Below, in pieces: positions 16,582-24,994 of a DNA stretch of 64,000 nucleotides. The position numbers and the translations under genes are program-made. The notes under the pieces are model-generated. The model ran no database searches and was not told the DNA's origin. It saw only the letters and a program-made list of their open reading frames with translations. The number at the start of each line of letters is the position of its first letter. Position 1 is the stretch's first letter. The stretch covers positions 310,001 through 374,000 of the forward strand of contig NZ_BNAG01000004.1 of assembly GCF_014653175.1 (NCBI RefSeq), read 5' to 3'. The DNA comes from Roseivirga thermotolerans. Lineage in GTDB: Bacteria; Bacteroidota; Bacteroidia; Cytophagales; Cyclobacteriaceae.

Positions 16582-18897
16582 TTAGTTATCATCGGGCAGG
16601 TCTATGTCTACATTGTTTCGGTAGTCGCCCAAAAGGTGTTCGGCAAAGAAATACCACATCATGTATTCGTAGTAGTCTCTTTTGCTACCATAACCATGGC
16701 GCGAACCCGGAATAGGCATATAATCGAAGCGTTTGCCGGCTTTCATCAGCTCATCGGCTACGCGCAAAGAGTTGCCCGGATGCACGTTATTGTCGCGCGT
16801 ACCATGGGTTAGCAACAAGTGACCTTTCAGGTTTTTGGCCAATGACTGGTTGGTTTCAATCTTGGCATTCCATGTGGTTTGCGTAGTTTCGTTGCCATCC
16901 TTGTCTTTCTTTTTCTTGTCCACACGCTTTACACCATTGTGCGTTTCGCTCCACCATTTGTTATAAATGTTGTTGTCATGATTACCGGCCGAAGAAGCTG
17001 CGGCATCATAGAAATCGGGGTAAGTGAGCAAAGCGGCTGTAGACATAAAACCACCACCGGAGTGCCCAAAAATACCTACATGATCCAGATCTATGAATGA
17101 ATGACGTTCCGCCAGTTGCTCAAGCGATCGCTTGTCATCTTTGAGGGCGTAGTCACGCAAGTCCTGATAGCCATAAGTATGGTAATACTTATCTCTCATG
17201 GGGCTACCGCCACGGTGGCCCATAGAAACTACAATGAAACCTAGCTGAGCCAGTGCGGTGTTGTAGCCGCCTGTAATACTAAAGTCGTTGCCGAACGACT
17301 CCGTTTGTGGTCCCGGATATACGTAAGATATGATGGGGTATTTACGAGTTGAATCGAAATCGAAGGGCTTGTACATTACGCCATACAGATCGGTAATGCC
17401 ATCGTCTGCTTTTACCTTAAAGCGTTCCGGCATTTTAAAGCCTGCCTGATTAAGCAGAGTCATGTCAGCCTCTTCCAGCTTCATTATTATGTTGCCTTCG
17501 TTGTCTTTTAAATATGACTGAGGTACCATGTCTACAGCCGAAAAGTTATCTACATAGTACTTGCTCGACTCGCTCATGCTCATAAAATGATTGGCCGGTT
17601 CAGTGCTCAATGCTTTAAAGCCAGTTCCATCCAAATTAGCCTTATACATTAGGGCATAGTATGGGTCAACTCCCGGCTCACGACCTCGCGCTTCAAAGTA
17701 TACCTTTCTACCCACCGTGTCTATTTGTTGTATTCGGCCGGTCACAAAGTATCCGCTGTTAGTGATTTTGTTTTTAAGGGCTCCGGTGTTGCCATCGTAC
17801 AGATACAATTGTCCCCAACCGTTGCGCTCAGACCACCAGATGAGTTCTTGACCCTCGTTGAGTATAGCCAATTGCTGATAGCTCCAGTTAAAATAAGGGT
17901 GGTTTACATCGGTAAAAAGTGTAGTTACCTCTCCCGTAGCCGTATTTACGCGACATACGTCCAGCGTATCAGAGGTTCTGTTCATTCGGGTAAAGAACAT
18001 CTTGTCGGAGGTTTTACCCGGCAGGTAAGCACTTATAGTTTGGTCGGTGTATTTGTCAATGTCCAGAATGGTTCGGGTACGTGTGGCCACATCAAAGAGC
18101 TCTAACTGCTCCTGAGGCACTTCTTGCTCTCCCGGCATGGCATATTTATAGATCTCAATTTCCGGTCTTGGGTTCTTTAGTTCGTCAATTACAAATAGCT
18201 CACCTACCTTGCGGGAGTCAGATCGGTTCACAAACATCTTACTTTCATCTTCGAACCACCGGGCTCTTGCACGACTCTTTTTGTCTTTGGCGGTATCACC
18301 CTGATCCCAGGCATAGCTAAACCAACGCTCGCCATCTTCGGTAAGCTGAATTTCAACCGAATCAGGATCATCGGCTTTCATAAGATAGAGGTTATGATTC
18401 TTCGCAAAAGAAATCCAGGTACTATCAGGAGAGTAGGTAGCCCAGTTATTACGCTTAGGAGCTTTTTCGGTTGAATCTCCTTTGGTGATGAGCTTGGTGT
18501 TAAGATCGAAATGATAGTCGATGCTATCTACCATAAAGGTCAGCGTTCGGTTATCATCTTCCAGTTCAAGCCCTTTCAGATCAAGGTCCAGGTAGTTCCA
18601 TGGCTTACGGGTCAATTCACTCAGCTGTGCAGCAAAGTCTTTGTTGTTGAACATGAGCGTTTTGGTCTTTTTGGCCGGATCAACCACATAAAAGTTTTTT
18701 CCATTGGTGGTTGTGTAGGTATACCAAAACTTATCGCTGTCCTTAAACCACTGCGGGCTTACCCGGGTGCTTTTAAGCATGTTCCGGATGTTGGTCGACT
18801 TAAACTTCTCAGCCGCCTTAAAGTTGGCTTTGTGCTGTTGGGCTACAGCACAGAAGCTTAGCAGCACAAGCAGCATAGATAGGTAGAGTTTCTTCAT
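16582..18897 (-). CDS. S9 family (DPP-IV-like) serine peptidase, exported
   Basis: A prolyl-oligopeptidase-superfamily enzyme that removes dipeptides from peptides in the periplasm or at the surface. I start at ATG 18897 because MKKLYLSMLLVLLSFCAVAQ forms a clean signal peptide; the frame is open 14 codons further upstream. The N-terminal two thirds form the DPP-IV propeller (about 60-500), followed by an alpha/beta-hydrolase domain. In 771-residue numbering the likely triad is S613 (GHSGGG), D702 (GTRDNNV) and H734 (GSRHGYG). GHSGGG replaces the usual GWSYGG nucleophile elbow. No T9SS tail is present. Confidence 0.92.
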   Translation of the reverse strand: MKKLYLSMLLVLLSFCAVAQQHKANFKAAEKFKSTNIRNMLKSTRVSPQWFKDSDKFWYTYTTTNGKNFYVVDPAKKTKTLMFNNKDFAAQLSELTRKPWNYLDLDLKGLELEDDNRTLTFMVDSIDYHFDLNTKLITKGDSTEKAPKRNNWATYSPDSTWISFAKNHNLYLMKADDPDSVEIQLTEDGERWFSYAWDQGDTAKDKKSRARARWFEDESKMFVNRSDSRKVGELFVIDELKNPRPEIEIYKYAMPGEQEVPQEQLELFDVATRTRTILDIDKYTDQTISAYLPGKTSDKMFFTRMNRTSDTLDVCRVNTATGEVTTLFTDVNHPYFNWSYQQLAILNEGQELIWWSERNGWGQLYLYDGNTGALKNKITNSGYFVTGRIQQIDTVGRKVYFEARGREPGVDPYYALMYKANLDGTGFKALSTEPANHFMSMSESSKYYVDNFSAVDMVPQSYLKDNEGNIIMKLEEADMTLLNQAGFKMPERFKVKADDGITDLYGVMYKPFDFDSTRKYPIISYVYPGPQTESFGNDFSITGGYNTALAQLGFIVVSMGHRGGSPMRDKYYHTYGYQDLRDYALKDDKRSLEQLAERHSFIDLDHVGIFGHSGGGFMSTAALLTYPDFYDAAASSAGNHDNNIYNKWWSETHNGVKRVDKKKKDKDGNETTQTTWNAKIETNQSLAKNLKGHLLLTHGTRDNNVHPGNSLRVADELMKAGKRFDYMPIPGSRHGYGSKRDYYEYMMWYFFAEHLLGDYRNNVDIDLPDDN

Positions 18898-19110
18898 AGT
18901 TTGTTTGTATTTGGCCATCAATAATATAGGCTTTATCATTTTATTAAAACATCAATTGAGTTGAGTGGTCAATAATGGTATGAATGGAGCTTTGGTATTG
19001 TTAGTGCAGCAAGGCATACTTGCTTAAAATTATCCATCATGCCATTTACAGTTTTTTTAAAACCATTTTTAGGCCTCATTGCGTTTATTGTGTATACCTT
19101 AAATAAAACC

Positions 19111-20241
19111 ATGAGAATAAAATCACTTCTTTTTACCACCGTATGGTTATCAGCTTTGGCCTGCACGGCAGGGCCTAACGATGTACCTCTCACCGAAAAA
19201 GATACTGAACCAATAAGAGTAAAAGCTGAGCTGGTAAACGATAAGCTTAAGAACCCGTGGGGAATGGCTTTTTTGCCCGATGGCCGGATTTTAATTACTG
19301 AAAAGGAAGGTAGGATTGTGCTTCTCGAAAATGGTGAGATTGTCAATGACAATGTAGCCGGAGGGCCTTCTAGTGTAGTGAGAGGGCAGGGTGGTTTGCT
19401 GGATATTGAGTTGCACCCCAATTTTGAGAACAATCGATGGGTATACTTTACCTATGCCAGCAATGAAGGTGATGGAGATGGAGCCATGACTGCGCTGAGC
19501 CGCGCTCAGTGGAACGGTTCGGCCTTCGAAAACCATGAGGTACTCTACAAAGGAAGTCCGAATACACGAGCCAGCCAGCATTTCGGCAGCCGAATTGCTT
19601 TCGACCGCGATAATCATGTCTACTTCTCCATTGGTGATAGAGGAAATAGGGATGGGAATCCTCAAGACATTACACGAGATGGAGGAAAGATATACCGCTT
19701 GAACGATGACGGTTCAATTCCTGCAGATAACCCTTTCATTGGGCATAAGGGAGCTAAGGAAGCCATTTATTCTTATGGACACCGCAACCCGCAAGGGTTG
19801 GCCATGCACCCCGAAACCGGAGCTATTTGGTCTCATGAGCATGGCCCTCAGGGTGGCGATGAACTTAACCTAATAAAGAAAGGGGCAAACTATGGCTGGC
19901 CTGTAATTACCTATGGGGTGAATTATGGTGGCTCGCCAATTACCGATGAAACTACTCGCCCCGGAATGGAACAACCGGTTACTTACTGGGTGCCCTCTAT
20001 AGCTCCCTGTGGAATGGCCATTGTTCATCAATCGAATTATGAAGGGTGGGATGGTAATATCATTGTTGGCTCTCTTAAGTTCAATTATTTAGTGCGTTTA
20101 GTAGTAGAAGATGATGAGGTGGTGGCAGAGGAGAAAATAGCCAAAGGAATTGGCCGGGTAAGGAATGTGGAAATGGGCAATGACGGTTATTTGTATGTTG
20201 GAGTAGAAGGGGGCGGACTTTACCGATTGGTTGCCGACTAA
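19111..20241 (+). CDS. PQQ-dependent aldose sugar dehydrogenase (soluble GDH-like)
   Basis: A six-bladed propeller of the GSDH/YliI family that oxidises aldoses with pyrroloquinoline quinone in the periplasm. Family segments are NPWGMAFLPDGRILITEK, GGLLDIELHPNF, FGSRIAFD, SIGDRGNRDGNPQD, SYGHRNPQGLAMHP, SHEHGPQGGDELNLI and GANYGWPVI. I start at ATG 19111, which gives a signal sequence ending in LSALAC; this is a weak lipobox, so either lipoprotein or cleaved export is possible. The longer frame from 19039 is less likely. No PQQ synthesis genes lie nearby, so the cofactor may be taken up. Confidence 0.9.
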   Translation: MRIKSLLFTTVWLSALACTAGPNDVPLTEKDTEPIRVKAELVNDKLKNPWGMAFLPDGRILITEKEGRIVLLENGEIVNDNVAGGPSSVVRGQGGLLDIELHPNFENNRWVYFTYASNEGDGDGAMTALSRAQWNGSAFENHEVLYKGSPNTRASQHFGSRIAFDRDNHVYFSIGDRGNRDGNPQDITRDGGKIYRLNDDGSIPADNPFIGHKGAKEAIYSYGHRNPQGLAMHPETGAIWSHEHGPQGGDELNLIKKGANYGWPVITYGVNYGGSPITDETTRPGMEQPVTYWVPSIAPCGMAIVHQSNYEGWDGNIIVGSLKFNYLVRLVVEDDEVVAEEKIAKGIGRVRNVEMGNDGYLYVGVEGGGLYRLVAD

Positions 20242-20454
20242 TAGATTAGAAGGAGTTCCGGTGGGGGCTACGTCCATCTCAATAAGAGCCATTTGTGAAG
20301 ACACCAATGGTGGCAAAAGGCCAAAGCTAGGCCATGCCGCTTAAGTAACCCAACTCGCTTTTAAAATGCCCTCTTACTTCTTGTAAGCAATGATAATTGC
20401 TTGCTCATATGGGCCGGGCAGGTCCGAAATCAAATGCTTTTTGATTGCTATAAT

Positions 20455-20498
20455 CACTCTGAAACTTGCCTTTGCCACAGGCAGGCAAGCTCAGTGTG
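20455..20498. repeat. Solitary REP-like hairpin in the gap after the sugar dehydrogenase
   Basis: CACTCTGA (20455-20462) and TCAGTGTG (20491-20498) form outer arms with one mismatch. Inside, CTTGCCT pairs with AGGCAAG and GCC with GGC. The CTGA...TCAG core and the flanking TGAC resemble the hairpins of the 84-bp arrays at 35.8-37.9 kb. There is no T-run, so it is not a classical terminator. The rest of the 324-bp gap (20242-20565) shows nothing else. Confidence 0.55.
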
Positions 20499-20565
20499 AC
20501 GCTTACAAAGTTTTCCAGACGCTCTCTTCAGGCCAGTGAGATTAGAAATCTACCTAAATAGGCCT

Positions 20566-21582
20566 TTAGCCTTTTTCTTCCAGCCTTCCATCGGCATGCA
20601 AGGCAAACCTATCCCGATCGGGAGCATGTGTGTGGGCATAAGAAGGCCAGGGCCAGCCACCGAATTCAGTCTGCTGAAACTGAGCAAAGACATTCTGAAT
20701 TTCCTGATGTGAATTCATCACAAAAGGGCCATACTTAGCCACAGGTTCACCAATGGGTTTGCCCTGAAGTAAAAGTAGTTTTGCACCGCTGGCTGAGGCC
20801 TGCAAGTTAGTGGGTTGTTCGGCTTTTAATTTTACGGTATGCATGGCCGGCACCTCAGCACCTTCTACATCGAGCGAATCACCGTTATACAAGTAAATAC
20901 TGCGGTTGGTATCTTTGCGGCTGGCGGGCAGGGTGAAACGGGCATTTGGAGCCATATCAATCAACCAAATGGCTACATCGTTTTCAGGGTTGGCCGCAAA
21001 CGAATCTGGCGCAGGCGCATAACGCTTCACTTCGTTTAATTCACCACATATTACTTTAATGCGACTCAATGCTCCACGGCTGTCGGTAAACTCCACTATA
21101 GGAATGTCTTCATTCCAAAGCATTCCAAAGTAAGGCGGTACTTTTTTGCTTTTAGCCGGAAGGTTAAGCCAAATCTGAAAGAGCAGTAAGTGATTTTCTG
21201 CATCTTCTTTGAGCAACGGAAACATTTCGGCATGTTGAACGCCTCCTCCTGCGGTCATCCATTGCACATCGCCATTGCCAAACCTACCGGCTGCTCCTAA
21301 AGAGTCCGAATGATCTACCAGTCCTTTTTCGGCAATGGTTATGGTTTCAAAGCCGGCATGCGGGTGGGCCGGAAAACCAGGGACGCTTTCTCCATGATAC
21401 ATGCTCCAACCGTCTTTACCACTAAAATCGGATCCAATATTTCTGCCGCTGGTTCCCCCAAACGGCCCAAGGTGCCCATTTCCTCGCGGATATTTATCGT
21501 TGTGATAGGCGCAAAACAAAAAAGGGTCTTGCGTTTGCCAGGGAAATTGAAGGGCTTCTATTCTAATGATGGGATTGCTCAT
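20566..21582 (-). CDS. Pirin family protein
   Basis: A bicupin of 338 residues, cytoplasmic. The N-terminal cupin has the pirin metal motif around HPHAGFETITI and the later GGGVQHAEMF, giving the His/His/His/Glu iron site. LFQIWLNLPAKSKK is also diagnostic, and a second cupin follows with a degenerate site. Bacterial pirins range from quercetinase activity to regulatory roles; nothing here tells which. It converges on the sugar dehydrogenase. Confidence 0.9.
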   Translation of the reverse strand: MSNPIIRIEALQFPWQTQDPFLFCAYHNDKYPRGNGHLGPFGGTSGRNIGSDFSGKDGWSMYHGESVPGFPAHPHAGFETITIAEKGLVDHSDSLGAAGRFGNGDVQWMTAGGGVQHAEMFPLLKEDAENHLLLFQIWLNLPAKSKKVPPYFGMLWNEDIPIVEFTDSRGALSRIKVICGELNEVKRYAPAPDSFAANPENDVAIWLIDMAPNARFTLPASRKDTNRSIYLYNGDSLDVEGAEVPAMHTVKLKAEQPTNLQASASGAKLLLLQGKPIGEPVAKYGPFVMNSHQEIQNVFAQFQQTEFGGWPWPSYAHTHAPDRDRFALHADGRLEEKG

Positions 21583-21694
21583 AAAATTCGGTTATACATG
21601 TAGCAACATACAAAAAGGAAAGAAAGTTTTGTCTCTTTAATGAGCACATATTTTACCAATTTAAGCCGAAATAGAGACTTCTGATTGGCCGACT

Positions 21695-22573
21695 ATGAAA
21701 CACTCCTTGTTCTTTTGTCTATTAATGATACTGGCCGCATGTAGTGGCAACTCACCAAAGATGGGAGAAAGGCTGGTATACCTTAAAATATCGGATGGGA
21801 ATGCTGATTTGTATAGTGCTGATGTGTTTGGGCAGTGGGAAGAAAGACTTACTTCCAGCCCAGGTTATGACCGAAGTCCTAAATGGAATGCAGCGCTGAA
21901 TAAACTGATCTATTACTCCAACGATTCGCTGGGAAACTTTAACGTATTGTCTATGGATTTGAGGACAGGAACTACTGATACGCTTCCTTTTTCAGATCTA
22001 GATAACTATCAGTTGTCGCCCGATGGTCGTTTTATCTTCTATACTGTTTCGGAAGGGGAGACGACTCATATTTGGAGGGCCGATATAGACGGAAGTAATC
22101 CAGAACAACTAACTCACCATGAGGGCTACAACGGACGCTTTAGTATTTCTCCTAACGTTGAAAAAATGGCTTTCATTTCTGACCGAACAGGTACTAATCA
22201 GCTCTTTATTCTGGACTTGAAGAATATGGAGTTAGAGCAGATAAGCTTTTTTCCGCTGATGGCAAAATATTCAAGCTGGTCTCCTGATGGAAAGCAATTG
22301 GCCCTATGCTTAGCAGGAGATGCGGAAGAATTGCAGTGGGATATTTGGTTGTACACCACAGCCAATGGAGCACTTGAAAGAATTACCAATACAGTATATT
22401 CTGAACAGGAAATTGCCTGGTCCATCAGTGGCCGAAAAATTGCTTTTCACGGAACCACTGCAAGCGATGGAGATCAAATCTATACCATCGATTTAGTGGA
22501 TGGAAGTTTTGTTAAAATCACCTCGGGCAATTTTTATCACGGTGAGCCCACTTGGGTGCCCTCTCCTAAATAG
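21695..22573 (+). CDS. TolB-like beta-propeller lipoprotein
   Basis: 292 residues. The lipoprotein signal MKHSLFFCLLMILAACSG has its lipobox cysteine at 16. Repeated PD40/WD40-type blades follow, each with a pattern like DRSPKWNA, YQLSPDGRFIFYT, GRFSISPNVEKMAFISDR, SSWSPDGKQLALC and IAWSISGRKIAFH. The fold resembles the C-terminal propeller of TolB, but the TolB N-terminal domain and a tol-pal context are lacking. It is probably an envelope binding or scaffold protein of unknown partner. Confidence 0.82.
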   Translation: MKHSLFFCLLMILAACSGNSPKMGERLVYLKISDGNADLYSADVFGQWEERLTSSPGYDRSPKWNAALNKLIYYSNDSLGNFNVLSMDLRTGTTDTLPFSDLDNYQLSPDGRFIFYTVSEGETTHIWRADIDGSNPEQLTHHEGYNGRFSISPNVEKMAFISDRTGTNQLFILDLKNMELEQISFFPLMAKYSSWSPDGKQLALCLAGDAEELQWDIWLYTTANGALERITNTVYSEQEIAWSISGRKIAFHGTTASDGDQIYTIDLVDGSFVKITSGNFYHGEPTWVPSPK

Positions 22574-22623
22574 TGTACCCCTTAGTATGTTTATTGATTT
22601 TGCCAAGGCTAAGAACGGATGTC

Positions 22624-23169
22624 TTAGGCCTTTGGTCGAAATACCTTGATAACTTCCTCTTTTGTTTTCAGGTACGGGCCATTGATTAAGTCTATGCAAT
22701 ATGGAACGGCCGGAAATACGGCATCCAGACATTCGCGGATAGACTTGGGTTTGCCGGGCAGGTTAATAATAAGGCTACTGCCTCTGATCCCGGCTGTTTG
22801 CCTCGAAAGAATGGCCGTAGGCACATACTGAAGGCTTACCTGACGCATAAGTTCGCCAAAGCCGGGCATCATTTTGTCACAAACCGTCTCGGTTGCTTCA
22901 GGTGTAACATCGCGTGGAGCCGGCCCGGTACCTCCTGTGGTCACAATAAGGCAGCATTTTTCTTTGTCTGCCATTTGCTTAAGGGTGCTTTCAATAAGGT
23001 ATTGTTCATCAGGAATAATCTGGTGAATGGGTTCCCAGGGCGTAATGAGGTAGTCATTGAGGGTGTCGATAATGGCCGGACCTGAGAGGTCTTCGTACTT
23101 TCCTTCGCTCGCTCGGTCCGATACCGTGATAATACCGATTTTTACCGGTGCTGTTCCATCCAATTCCAT
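22624..23169 (-). CDS. mogA: Molybdopterin adenylyltransferase
   Basis: Activates molybdopterin by adenylylation before molybdenum insertion. Starting at ATG 23169 gives 181 residues (a TTG two codons upstream is also open). MogA/MoaB motifs are clear: ITVSDRASEGKYEDLSGP, the MPT-binding VTTGGTGPAPRDVTPEAT, and NLPGKPKSIRECLDAVFPA with the AVPYCIDLI tail typical of the longer MogA type. No other molybdenum cofactor genes lie in the window. Confidence 0.92.
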   Translation of the reverse strand: MELDGTAPVKIGIITVSDRASEGKYEDLSGPAIIDTLNDYLITPWEPIHQIIPDEQYLIESTLKQMADKEKCCLIVTTGGTGPAPRDVTPEATETVCDKMMPGFGELMRQVSLQYVPTAILSRQTAGIRGSSLIINLPGKPKSIRECLDAVFPAVPYCIDLINGPYLKTKEEVIKVFRPKA

Positions 23170-23237
23170 GCTCAAAGAAACAATGGAGCCTTCTCAAATC
23201 CAATGCATGCCTTAAGATTATGCCTTATATTGGTGTC

Positions 23238-23834
23238 ATGAAAAAGTATTTTGTAGCCCTGATAGCCGCTTTACTTCTGGGTTCAGCACCCCTTAAACGA
23301 TACGAAGTGGCTCAAATTAACACCCGATTTGGTGAAATTCTGGTTTGGTTATATGACGATACACCCAAGCATAAGGCGGCATTTTTAGAGCTGGCTCGCG
23401 AAGGATATTTCGATGATTATACCTTCAATAGGGTTATTGAAAACTTTGTAGCTCAGGGTGGCTGCCCCGATACTCCGGAAGGCTTTGCCTACTCGGTGCA
23501 TCTGTTGGAACCGGAGTTTGAAGCCGGGCATAAGCATATTTACGGAGCTTTTGGTGCAGGAAGAGATAACAACCCCGGTAAACTATCTGCGGCTTGTCAG
23601 TTTTACATTGTGCAGAATAAGGAGGGACTGCCACGACTTGACGGTAATTATATGATCTATGGGCAAGTGATTAAGGGAATGGATTTGGTTGATCGCATCG
23701 TTAAGGAGGAGAAGGATAAAAACAATGCTCCTTTAGAGCCGATTCCGCTCGATGTAAATGTGATTGAAATGACAGCCAGAGAGCTAAAGGCTTTGGGGCT
23801 GGATGTTGCCACTCAAACATTTAAAGGATATTAA
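23238..23834 (+). CDS. Cyclophilin-type peptidyl-prolyl isomerase, exported
   Basis: Catalyses cis-trans isomerisation of X-Pro bonds, probably in the periplasm. The start at ATG 23238 gives a signal-like N-terminus (MKKYFVALIAALLLGSAP). The cyclophilin core is present: TRFGEILVWLYDD, FNRVIENFVAQGGCP (FxRVI...QGG), the shortened AACQFYIVQ segment and YMIYGQVIKGMDLVDRI. At 198 residues it is usual for bacterial cyclophilins. It converges on the MFS gene with a 4-bp stop overlap (TTAA). Confidence 0.9.
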   Translation: MKKYFVALIAALLLGSAPLKRYEVAQINTRFGEILVWLYDDTPKHKAAFLELAREGYFDDYTFNRVIENFVAQGGCPDTPEGFAYSVHLLEPEFEAGHKHIYGAFGAGRDNNPGKLSAACQFYIVQNKEGLPRLDGNYMIYGQVIKGMDLVDRIVKEEKDKNNAPLEPIPLDVNVIEMTARELKALGLDVATQTFKGY

Positions 23835-24991
23835 GGGGTCTTAAAGAGTCTGCGGGTATATATGAGCCCAAACAAAGGGCCAATGAATAAGGTGAATAGT
23901 AACCATTCTACGGGTAGGAATGTACTCAGAAATTGCAGCATCTGAATACTCGGAATGGTAAGAAAAAAGCCGATAGAAACGGCCAAAGTAAGCGCAGTAC
24001 CCTTAAGTTCTGTGGGGGCTTTTTGGGCATTGAGAGCGGAGAATTGTGCCGAATCGCCAATAACGGCATAGCCCCATAGACAAAGGGCGATTAAGTAAAG
24101 CCATTGAGGCAGAGAGAATAATAATGGAGAGATGAGGCAAAGGGCCCCGGAGGTCATAAGAAAAGCATAGGCTACCCGGGCACTTCCTTTTTTCACTGAC
24201 CAGTACCCGCCTGTTACACAACCAATGGCACCCATGGCCATCACAACAAAGGTCCATAAACTGGAGGGCAATGCCTCAGAGTAATGTCCAAGAACCAGGG
24301 GTAAGAATGCCCAGAAGGTGTAAAGCTCCCACATATGGCCAAAGTAGCCGAATGCAGCATGGCGAAACTCTTTCTTTTTAAATACATGAAGAGCCTGTTT
24401 CATCGAAAATCCATTCGATTTGACTCGTGAGGGACCATCGCCCACAAAAAAGAAAATGAGCGTTCCCCCAAAAACGGCAAGGGTGGAGGTTCCAATCATT
24501 ACCGGTTGCCAGTCATAGCCTCCCCCCAGGTGGTTGAGTAAGTGTGGAAAGGCAGAACCCATGACCAGAGCACCGACCAAATAACCTAAGGCCTTGCCCA
24601 ATCGGCCTTCAAACCAATCGGAGGCAATTTTCATCCCCACCGGGTATATCCCGGCCAGAGTAATACCTGTAAGAAAACGAAACAACAGGAGCAATTCGAA
24701 CGACTGTCCTGTAAACAGTACGGCACCATTGAGTGCTGCACCCAGCAAGGCACATATAAAAAACACCTTAGAGGCACTGAACCGATCGGCCAGAGAGCTT
24801 AGTGCGAACAGTAGTGTGCCGCTAATGAAGCCTAACATTACACTGGAAGTAACCAGAGCAATGCTATTGGGGGGAAGCCCCCACGATTCCTGAATTTGTG
24901 GTAAAATGGCATTGCCGGCAAACCAAAGTGAAGTGCCGGCAAATTGAGCCAATACAATAATGGGCAATATGTATGCAGGTGGTTGCTTCAA
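23831..24991 (-). CDS. MFS transporter
   Basis: A 386-residue polytopic inner-membrane protein with about 12 hydrophobic segments. It has the MFS loop 2-3 region (ALSSLADRFSASK) and an N-terminal GTSLWFAGNAILPQIQ segment typical of the nitrate/cyanate-like and Bcr-like branches. The start is a TTG at 24991, three bases after the M3 peptidase stop; no ATG is available. The substrate is unknown. Its position directly behind a peptidase gene suggests co-transcription and possibly use of peptidase products. Confidence 0.85.
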   Translation of the reverse strand: MKQPPAYILPIIVLAQFAGTSLWFAGNAILPQIQESWGLPPNSIALVTSSVMLGFISGTLLFALSSLADRFSASKVFFICALLGAALNGAVLFTGQSFELLLLFRFLTGITLAGIYPVGMKIASDWFEGRLGKALGYLVGALVMGSAFPHLLNHLGGGYDWQPVMIGTSTLAVFGGTLIFFFVGDGPSRVKSNGFSMKQALHVFKKKEFRHAAFGYFGHMWELYTFWAFLPLVLGHYSEALPSSLWTFVVMAMGAIGCVTGGYWSVKKGSARVAYAFLMTSGALCLISPLLFSLPQWLYLIALCLWGYAVIGDSAQFSALNAQKAPTELKGTALTLAVSIGFFLTIPSIQMLQFLSTFLPVEWLLFTLFIGPLFGLIYTRRLFKTP

Positions 24992-24994
24992 GTT

